The translations under genes and the position numbers were made by a program. A model generated the notes under the pieces. It was not told the origin of the DNA and made no database searches. It worked only from the letters and a program-made list of their open reading frames with translations. This document shows, piece by piece, positions 57,107 to 64,000 of a DNA stretch of 64,000 nt. This DNA comes from Cordia subcordata (Eukaryota; Streptophyta; Magnoliopsida; Boraginales; Cordiaceae): the NCBI GenBank assembly GCA_028554755.1, contig JAPTOF010000006.1:10100501-10164500 (forward strand), read 5' to 3'. How positions within the stretch are numbered: position 1 is the stretch's first letter; the number at the start of each line of letters is the position of its first letter.

Positions 57107-58039
57107 CTAAAGATAACTTTGTATAAACTCACACATTTGCTTCTGAAGCAAACGAGTGGCATCTGATTCAGGATTATACACATGATAAATGTGCGATTCG
57201 CCCTCTGCTTCAATCAGCTTCACTCTCTTCACGCCTCCCTTCTGCAGAAAATCCGCATACATCTCTCCCCTTTCTCTCAAGAAGTCTAATCCAGCAACAA
57301 AAACAACCGTAGCTGGAAACTGTTGCCATTCATTTGCTGTCAGCTCTGTTTTCTCAAAATTGCAGCCGTAGTAATCGCGATCCGACCCTTCCGGCAGGCT
57401 TAGTCTCCAGAACATGTCATTCATCTCCACATCCCCAGCTGATCCTTCCACCATCTCTAAGTCAGTCCTCTTTTCGCTTCCAAAATATGGATGAATTGGC
57501 AACAACCCTTTGATTATTACCCCAATAGCTTTGTCCTGAAGAGCCTTTACAGCAACCTGATGAACTATATTCCCTCCAGCGCTATCGCCTGACAGAAAAA
57601 CACGCGATAGATCAGCTCTTGCAAGCCAGGATTCGCTTCCTGCATTGTTACTTAGCCATTCAAGTGAGCTATAACAGTCATCATAAGCAACTGGAAGCCT
57701 GTTTTCTGGGGCGAGACGGTAGTCTACAGAGAGGACGATGCAATTAGCAGCAACAGATAAGTCTCCAAGGAAAAGATGGTATCCTAGCCATGTAGTTGAG
57801 CCAATGCAAAATCCACCTCCGTGGAAATAGACTAGCACTGGGAGGGGACTTGTGGATTCTTGTGTATCAGGAAGAAATATTCTTGCAGTTATTGGTTTTG
57901 AGAAGTCAATAACAATGTCCTTGGACTTGTATCCATTTGTTGTTTCAGTGGAAGGGGTGGCTACTTCTGGGGCAAATCGTTTTACAGAGCCATCGGAAAA
58001 GACTTGAAGGTAACCTGGCGCTTCGGCTACGAGAGACAT
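57107..58039 (-). CDS. CXE-type carboxylesterase, alpha/beta-hydrolase fold-3 (310 aa)
   Basis: A single-exon enzyme of normal length for the plant CXE family, which also includes the GID1 gibberellin receptors and 2-hydroxyisoflavanone dehydratases. The oxyanion-hole motif HGGGFCIGS lies at 73-81, the nucleophile elbow GDSAGG at 151-156 (Ser153), the acid Asp252 in VAGLDFLRERG, and the histidine in ESHIYH (His283 or His286). YRLAPENRLPVAYDDC (107-122) is the usual connecting block. All catalytic residues are kept, unlike GID1, which lost the histidine, so it should be an active esterase rather than a receptor. No signal or transit peptide is visible, so it is probably cytosolic. The substrate cannot be inferred. 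The opening MSLVAEAPGYLQVFSDGSVK is typical for the family and supports the start. Confidence 0.94.
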   Translation of the reverse strand: MSLVAEAPGYLQVFSDGSVKRFAPEVATPSTETTNGYKSKDIVIDFSKPITARIFLPDTQESTSPLPVLVYFHGGGFCIGSTTWLGYHLFLGDLSVAANCIVLSVDYRLAPENRLPVAYDDCYSSLEWLSNNAGSESWLARADLSRVFLSGDSAGGNIVHQVAVKALQDKAIGVIIKGLLPIHPYFGSEKRTDLEMVEGSAGDVEMNDMFWRLSLPEGSDRDYYGCNFEKTELTANEWQQFPATVVFVAGLDFLRERGEMYADFLQKGGVKRVKLIEAEGESHIYHVYNPESDATRLLQKQMCEFIQSYL

Positions 58040-58347
58040 GATATGAGTGTAATTTCAAAATTTCACATTTTCACGAATGTGTAAACTCTAAGGCTCATAT
58101 AGTGATTATATTTTCATTCTGGTTGTGTTTTAGGATATGGTTGTTGAGGCATGCAAAGTGAATTTGAAGTTACGAACAACTTTAACTTAACATAAGCTTG
58201 TAGTTTAGGTAGATAGGAAAGTAGAGATGTCACGAGTTCGGTCTGGATTTTGGTCTTTTTATGGATGTATTAGTAGTAAAATGCTTTGCAAAGCATGATA
58301 ATATTGCCTAATTATTTAATATTATTGTGATCATTGTCTAAGTTCGA
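58040..58347. other. Carboxylesterase promoter region
   Basis: Upstream region without a clear TATA box and without genes. Confidence 0.4.
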
Positions 58348-58477
58348 TTAAGTATTAGATTTTTTTTTTTAATTTTATAAACCTCCGCCTCCATAAAATT
58401 GAACGGAGGACCTCACGCTTGTGAGAGATAGTCTCAATCACTTGAGCTATCCCTTAATCTTTCGGTTAAATATTAGA
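58348..58477 (-). mobile_element. SINE copy with poly-A tail and 12-bp duplication
   Basis: On the minus strand: A box GATAGCTCAAGTGATTGAG, B-box region GTGAGGTCCTCCGTTCAA, GGAGGCGGAGGTTTATAAAA and a terminal run of A. Flanks TTAAGTATTAGA (58348-58359) and TTAAATATTAGA (58466-58477) match at 11 of 12. This is the cleanest minus-strand member of the family. Confidence 0.8.
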
Positions 58478-58970
58478 CTATCTTAAATTATATTAAGATA
58501 TTTGTGCAAAATAAAAAATAAATATTTAGATTTTTTTAGATCGAGTTTGATTATAAATTTTACACTCAAAGTTCAAATCTAATCAGATGGGTAAGATGGT
58601 TCAAGTGAAAGAGATCGTTATATGAGAAAAAAGTGAAAAAAGATACATGCAAACCAATTTAGGTTTGCGAAGAATTCAGCGAAATGGGTTGGCGAAAAAA
58701 GTGATTGCATATGAGTGAATGAAAAAAAAAAAGAGTAATAATATAAAAAAATATACCATTAAATAGAAAGAAAGAAAGTGAGAAAAATATTAAAGAATAA
58801 AATAATTTATATATAAAATTACACTCTTACTCTTGGAAATACTCTAATGAATAGTGCTATTTACATGGGTGGTTCTTTTTGTTATAGTAGAAATAAAGTA
58901 AGAAATAAGAAAAAAAAAAAAAGAAGTATAAATATTCAAATTAATAAGTAATAAACAAGGACAAACAAGC

Positions 58971-59038
58971 CCCGTAGGGGTTAAACCTATGACTTTCTGG
59001 TTAGGAAACAGAGGTTCTATCCACTGAGCTACAGATGT
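58971..59038 (-). pseudogene. tRNA-Arg(CCU)-like relic
   Basis: Minus strand: CTGTAGCTCAGTGGATAGAA (intact A box), anticodon arm TCTGTTTCCTAACCAGA with CCT, then AAGTCATAGGTTTAACCCC with one B-box change. The acceptor stem does not pair (ACAT... against ...CGGGG), so it cannot be a working tRNA. It could be a tRNA pseudogene or the head of another SINE type. Confidence 0.65.
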
Positions 59039-59109
59039 TGAATATAATTAAGATGATCTCCATCTCCATATGGTAATTGAAGTCAAACAGGAGCAAACCA
59101 GGTGCAATT

Positions 59110-59245
59110 CAATCCTTCTTCCTAGCAATGATTCCCAAAAAAGCAAAACCTCACTAGACCGGGGTCCATTGCTATGGGGACTACACTGTATAAGAGAATG
59201 ACTAAGATAATTGCCAATATATTGAAAGACAGGCTGGCTCTTTAA
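59110..59245 (+). pseudogene. LINE reverse transcriptase fragment
   Basis: IPKKAKPH, then after frame changes LYKRMTKIIANILKDRLA, which matches the LYKIITKILANRLKP block of plant LINE reverse transcriptases. Only about 130 bases remain. Confidence 0.65.
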
Positions 59246-59524
59246 AAAAAAAAGGGCGCCCCCCTAATCTCATTTTGATAAGAAGAGATATTGATAATTA
59301 TCCCAAGGAGGCTTATTACATTACTAAACTCACCAAAGCAGCGGCATATGAAAATGGTACTCGTAGATTTCTATATGCTCAAGGAAAATGGGATTTACAG
59401 AGTAGGATACAAAAGTGCATTTATATACAATGATAGCACCTATAATCCACGGACGACCAATGGAGTTCATAAAAGAAACCAAAGAAACATCCGCGACAAA
59501 GTTCAAAAGACATAATTTTTGTTT

Positions 59525-60209
59525 TATGAACCTCCACCCCCAACCCAGCCCACGATTCTCTTTGGGATTTGAACCCAAGACTAGGTATAGCAATGGAACG
59601 AGTAACTTAGAATACTAGCATCGACCGACCCGATTAAAATTCGTTCTATTAAAGACCCAGAACGATGATCCCTTGGGTATCCGCATTCCCGAATCTGGTA
59701 CACACATGTATAATATATATGCATATTGAAGTATATTTTATGGACTCAAAATTAAGAAAAGATTATTACTTTCTAGTAGTAGTAAGGTTTGAACCTTTAA
59801 CTTTTTACTCTTTAAAATTTTATCATCTTGATGCATTTTAGGGATATTATTTAGTTTTTGGGCAAAAATAGGAAACTTATTTAAAATTTAGTGACTTAAT
59901 TCGTGTCCGGGTCTCGAGTTCGGGTTTGGAGTTGAGAACATATCTTGAATTCGAATTCAGAACATTTCTCATTAAAATTCTTATTTAAATTTTATCTTTT
60001 TTTATCGGGCTTGGAACGTTCTAGGTACTCACGAGTTTGGAACAGTTTGGGAATAGGATTCCCATTTAATTTTTATGAGGCTATGGGACAGAAATGGGAA
60101 TCGAGATGTTATTCGGGTAGCGAGTTTGGGATTCTTTCGTAGGCAAGGTACTCGTCCCGTTACCATCCTTACTGAGGATATCTCAACCACTTGAGCTACT
60201 TCCTAATCG
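59525..60209 (-). mobile_element. SINE copy split by the hAT element
   Basis: The A-box part (GAAGTAGCTCAAGTGGTTGA) is at 60172-60209, and the B-box part with the G-rich tail (TCTTGGGTTCAAATCCCAAA, then GGTTGGGGGTGGAGGTTCAT) is at 59525-59581. Together they give the SINE seen at 2804 and 58360, interrupted by 59582-60171. Confidence 0.65.
59582..60171. mobile_element. hAT-like non-autonomous element inserted in a SINE
   Basis: Left end TAGGTATAGCAATGGAACGA and right end CTCGTCCCGTTACCATCCTTA are inverted relatives of the 20580 element's ends; TCCCATTTAAT and GGGACAG-type words match too. The 8-bp target duplication is no longer visible. No coding. Confidence 0.7.
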
Positions 60210-60237
60210 TATATTGTCCAAAAGACATTAAAATTGC

Positions 60238-60485
60238 TTAGAATCTCTTATTATTTTCATTGTTAGTTGTTTCGTGAGAAGAGTATGGTCCAACGGCATT
60301 AACCTAACATACATTTCACAAAGAATATGTTCAAGATACATTAACGTAACATACATCCGACAAAGTTCTTTAGAATCTCTTGTTATCTTCGTTGGTGGTG
60401 GTTTCACGAGAAGAATAAAGTTGAACGGCATTAACCTAACATGCATTTCACGAAATTGTTTAGAATCTCTTATTATTTTCGGTAT
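60238..60485 (+). repeat. Complex tandem repeat (90 and 42-bp parts)
   Basis: TTAGAATCTCTT starts units at 60238, 60370 and 60460. GGCATTAACCTAACATACAT is repeated at 60295 and 60428 (one change), and a shorter ACATTAACGTAACATACAT copy is at about 60338. So a 90-bp unit is duplicated and part of it copied again inside the first. Confidence 0.72.
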
Positions 60486-60829
60486 TTTAATCTACAAAAT
60501 AATTTAACTTTGGTAATTTATTACCAAAATCACTTAACTTTTAATATACCCCCACTGACAGAAGATACGCTAGATCCGCTGTTACGGAGAGAAAAATAGT
60601 GAACGACCAGATTGTATCAGACAATTTATGTTTGATTTTCACATCGCCAAGAACTTCAAATCACTCCAGAAAATGGATAATCATCTAAACAGCCATCAGC
60701 AATTCTAAGCTAATGATCCACAGGAAAGAAAGATGGATGTACAATAGGAGAACGGATTTGCCTTCTTTAAGCTAAGATGCATAATAATCTCAATCAGGGT
60801 CAGTTACTAAGACCCTTTATTTTTATTTT
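60486..60829. other. Spacer
   Basis: No gene or element recognised. Confidence 0.35.
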
Positions 60830-61390
60830 AGCAAAGGATAAAGCATTTCATTGATAATTTCAATTAACCAATACCAGTGGTGCCAAACACAAGGTACAAA
60901 GCATAAAAAGACCAGCAGTTTTTCTGGTGAAGTATCTAGCCTAACATTCTTTACTAACCAAGCTGCCGTCTCATTTGCATTTCTACAAATACGCACAACT
61001 CCAATGTCTCTAATATTTTCAATCTAACTTTTGACGTCCTGCATAAGATGGTTAGTGGTCCAACTAAATGCAGACTCTCCAAACCTTTGACAAGCTCCAA
61101 ACAGTCTGTTTCAATGAGGGTCTCCTGCAATCCTTCCTCCGTGACTAGTAGGCATGCCTCTCTTAAAGCAACATCTCTACTTGAATGACAGAATCACACC
61201 ATCCACTATAATTGATTTTTTTAGCTACACCATCTACTATCTTCCCATGTTCATTACGGTGAACTACTGCAATTCCGGCTTCGTTCGTCCCATCAAAATT
61301 AATCTTAACCTTATGAGCTTGCGGTGGCTTCCATTTCTCCCTTTGTGATCTTCGTTGCTCCTCTATATCGCCTTCCTCTCTTGCATTATT
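60830..61390 (-). pseudogene. LINE 3' end with RNase H domain
   Basis: Minus-strand translation gives REKWKPPQAHKVKINFDGT, then EAGIAVVHRNEHGKIVDGVA, then LIETDCLELVKGLESLHL and finally RDIGVVRICRNANETAAWLV. These are the first strand with its catalytic Asp, the E-TD block and the C-terminal block of the RVT_3-type RNase H found at the end of plant LINE ORF2. Stops and frameshifts occur. The element is 5'-truncated; it faces the LINE part at 61760 head to head. Confidence 0.87.
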
Positions 61391-61759
61391 ATTGTCAGAA
61401 TATAGTTATAATTAGGATAAAGCTCACTTATCAAACCATTAGCTTCCATCACAACTGAACAAAGGTACAGCCTCAGAAAAGATGAGTTTGTTCAGTTAAA
61501 AAGGTGCATCATTCAAGGTCGACATGTATTACTTGTTGCTATAATTAAACCTAATATCATTAAAGCAAAGAAAACCTAATTACTTAAGTGGTTAAGTGAT
61601 CTTTGATTAGAAATTATATAAATGAAGAGAAGGCCTTATTACTTAAAGGGTTAATCACCCCGTTAGTCCACAAAAAAGCCATAGTCGGGTAGCAATTGAA
61701 GAATCAGGTGGCATCAATTTGAGCATTTATCCTACTACCTTGTACTTGTCCCTAATGGA
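61391..61759. other. Spacer between two LINE remnants
   Basis: TTACTTAAGTGGTTAAGTGA and TTACTTAAAGGGTTAA (about 61580 and 61638) are near-duplicates. No gene. Confidence 0.4.
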
Positions 61760-63010
61760 GATACCGGTGTCATTGAATTATGCTCTCGGTCTGGAAAGCA
61801 GTGTAAGAAGAAGCAAGGGGCGCAAAACTAAATTTGTAAGGGAGATTGAAGTTCTGGTTAGGATGAAGTTGGCATAGTGATGGTTTCAGAGACTGACCCA
61901 ATTCAGTCTCCGATGGAGCCATGAGTCTAATGTGTTGGAATTGACAAGGAGGCCCCAAGGAGCTTAAGGAAGCTTATGCTGCAGCAAAAGCTCTCTACAG
62001 TTGGCCTAATTGAAACAAAAATGAAGTTTAAGAAAGTACTGTGTGTAGTTGCGTGTATAGGTTTTAATAACCGGATTAGATCTCCAGCTCTTGGTAAATC
62101 AGGAGGTCTGCTTCTGATGTGGAACTCTGACTTTGACATTGAGGTGAAAAATAGGGATAGAAATTTCATAAACTGTAGGGTGAAGGATGGTAAGGGAAAG
62201 GAATGGTGGTTGATATTGGTGTATGGGTGCTCTGACTTTCATGAGTGATAATGCTTATGGCTGAAAATCACTGATATCGGAAGTAAGTTGGATCGCCTGT
62301 GGCTTATGATCAGAATTTCAATGATATTACTGCCATTGGAGAGAAATTAGGAGTCGGAGATGAAGCAAACAGAAATATCATGTCCTGCAATGCTTTCTTG
62401 AATGAGAATTATCTGATGGATTCATTGGCAAAAAGTTGTTTTTTCACTTGGAGCAACAAGAGGTATGGGCAAATCTAGTCAAAGTGAAGGTTGATAAGGC
62501 ATGTTTTAATTTTGATTGGAGAGAGATTTTCCTCAAGCTTGGGTTAATTTCCTCCAGCTATAGGTTCTGACCACTCCCCTCTAATGCTTACGCTGGAAAC
62601 ATAGTTTAAACCAAAGGAAACATGCTACAGTTTGAGGCCCTTTTTGGCCAGAAATGGAAGGGTGTGATCAAGTTGTTAAATCTGTGTGGAATATGCAGCT
62701 TCAAAAAAGAGGAGTCAAATTAATTAGCAAAAGAAATCTGATTTGTGGAAATGCCTTGAGAAGATGGAGTAAATCACAAAAACTGAACAACAAAAGCAGA
62801 ATAGTTTACCTCAAACAGCGGCATGCTGAAATTTCAGGGCCAAAACCCAAGTGATCAGGACCTACAGACTATGAAGAACATTGTTGAGGAGATTAAAAAA
62901 TTGTAGGAGTATAAAACCCTTTATGAAGTTGGTTCTCATATGCATAAATATACAAGGCAATGTCCACTAAAAAAGATTATCTACAACTCTCTACCACTAA
63001 GGATGTCTTA
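61760..63010 (+). pseudogene. LINE 5' part: ORF1 end and endonuclease
   Basis: KTKFVREIEVLVRMKLA closes an ORF1 at about 61878. The endonuclease begins MSLMCWN near 61921 and proceeds in another frame with STVGLIETKMKFKKV (the catalytic-Glu ETK motif) and ALGKSGGLLLMWNSDFDIEV. After further breaks, the C-terminal LMEGCDQVVKSVWNMQLQKR region appears at 62650. No reverse transcriptase follows before the SPX gene, so this copy is truncated or rearranged and cannot move. Confidence 0.85.
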
Positions 63011-63150
63011 ACAACTAAGAGTTACCTCTAGAAGCAGATATGTTCAACAACGAATGGCATAGTTAGAATAACAAAGTTCAGGCTAAGATTGTCAATGTAG
63101 CTACTTATCTGCTAGCTCTACAGGAGAATCTACCAAGATTGTCAGTTTAG

Positions 63151-63599
63151 CTACTTAGCTGCTTGCTCTACAGGAGAAGCGATCTTTGAAACCTCCTCCT
63201 CCAACTCTTTACTTTGTACCGGAGGCAAAGAGAACATGCTTACGGTAGAACTTCCACTTCGAATCTCTTTTAAGATGCGCAGGGCAGAAGATGCAGCTCT
63301 TGAGTAAGTGCTTTCCATGTTTTCGATTTCTGCAAGTTCTTCAGGAACCTTGCTGAGTCTCTCTGCACCTTCTTCTGTCCCACCTTTGTCAATGTGGTCT
63401 CCTTTATCTTCAGTTACTTGAGATGAAGCTAATAGGGCCTTTCGGGAGAAAAGGTGATCAAGCATCATCTCACACTCCTTAACTAGTTTGTTCAAAACAT
63501 CAGTTTTAAAGAATGGCTGTTGTAGGACCTTCTGGATGAAAGGCAAGCGGATAAGAGCACCAGTTCGCTTGTCATATTTCTTCAAAATCTTAACTAGTC
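63151..63599 (-). CDS. SPX-domain protein, last exon (5' part beyond right edge)
   Basis: The exon begins after a strong acceptor, TTTTTGCAG|GA, at 63600/63599 and ends with a stop at 63151-63153 (148 residues). It opens with LVKILKKYDKRTGALIRLPF, the C-terminal helix of the SPX domain, whose lysines bind inositol pyrophosphates, followed by PFFKTDVLNKLVKECEMMLD. The tail carries ELAEIENMESTYSRAASSAL and RILKEIRSGSSTVSMFSLPP, typical of stand-alone plant SPX proteins. These bind PHR transcription factors under phosphate sufficiency and block the starvation response. Which paralogue (SPX1 to SPX4) cannot be settled from one exon. The remaining SPX domain lies past 64000, so an intron of at least 400 bases fills 63600-64000. 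Confidence 0.92.
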
Positions 63600-64000
63600 C
63601 TGCAAAAAGCAAATAGTGTTGGGAAATCATCAAGATTGTCTGGAATGAAAGAGAAAAGAATATGAAATCTATCCTATTCTGCTCATGATGCATTCAGTGG
63701 CCTGAGAACAGAAGACTAAAGAGCAGGAGAAAAAAAGAAAAAAGAAAAAAAGAAAGAAAAGGCCCACACAGACAATGCATGAAATTGAATATAAAGACAT
63801 GATGATAGTCATGGCTTAGTTTGCTTATGGTGGTCTTTGCATACAGAAGCTAACACTTTGTCTTCCTACTGAAAGCTACTCTAAGGGGAACCATCTCAAT
63901 TAAATAGTTAATCTCCTCCCTTCTTCTCTTGTGATCTTTTTTTTCCTTTTTTCTGTTTCAGAAACAGTCCATTCAATCACCATTCTGGGTCTCAAAAGAA
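63600..64000 (-). other. Intron sequence of the SPX gene (partial)
   Basis: No further exon with SPX similarity is seen in 63600-64000, which is AT-rich with an A/G-rich tract at about 63728-63762. A short open extension of the exon frame to 63693 lacks similarity and precedes a strong acceptor, so it is intronic. Confidence 0.6.

Larger units (their letters stand above)
58478..59520. other. Spacer with element fragments
   Basis: Besides the tRNA-Arg relic and the LINE fragment at 59110, nothing is recognised. A-rich tracts occur near 58722 and 58910. Confidence 0.4.

Noticed and set aside
63600..63693. Extension of the SPX exon frame upstream to an ATG at 63693
   Set aside because: A strong TTTTTGCAG acceptor precedes the conserved LVKILKKYDK block, and an SPX domain needs more N-terminal sequence, so this is intron.

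Overview
This window is nuclear DNA of a flowering plant, almost certainly a eudicot. The evidence is split genes with GT-AG introns, several plant-specific gene families, nuclear tRNA genes, and a dense mixture of plant transposon types in AT-rich spacer. The species cannot be named from the sequence.

Eight protein genes are supported. From left to right: the 5' part of a pentatricopeptide-repeat (PPR) gene running off the left edge (1-895, -); a two-exon gene for a small secreted six-cysteine peptide (1455-2372, -); an intronless NST/TPT-family nucleotide-sugar or sugar-phosphate transporter (18243-19322, -); a single-exon RRM-like protein of unknown role (35998-36873, -); a ten-exon GH28 polygalacturonase with all catalytic motifs (44997-49919, -); a six-coding-exon MLF-family protein (51385-53407, -); a single-exon CXE-type carboxylesterase (57107-58039, -); and the last exon of an SPX-domain phosphate-signalling protein (63151-63599, -) whose other exons lie past the right edge. 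All eight are on the minus strand. They do not form a pathway. Exon structures of the peptide, polygalacturonase and MLF genes were rebuilt by hand from splice sites, reading phase and family similarity.

RNA genes are an intact tRNA-Gly(UCC) at 32147, a damaged tRNA-Ser(UGA) at 55949 and a tRNA-Arg(CCU)-like relic at 58971.

The rest is largely repeats. There is a decayed LINE with DUF4283-like ORF1, endonuclease, reverse transcriptase and zf-RVT (about 3200-8020), and further LINE pieces at 10300, 59110, 60840 and 61760. A SINE family has several copies, three with target-site duplications. A solo LTR (26234-26667) has a perfect 5-bp duplication. hAT-like elements lie at 20580, 32520 and 59582. 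Mutator-like foldback elements lie at 14651, 44361 and nested in a polygalacturonase intron. CACTA termini, Helitron-like ends, Harbinger-like MITEs and several local tandem arrays are also present. An old plastid insertion carrying the 5' end of the 16S rRNA gene lies at 38046-38230.

I found no gene cluster, defence island or other evidence of a new multi-gene system. The more unusual points are the small cysteine-rich peptide gene, a likely GC-AG intron, a 12-nt start exon, a G-rich 31-bp minisatellite inside a Mutator-like element, the plastid rDNA relic, and nested elements that give relative insertion order.
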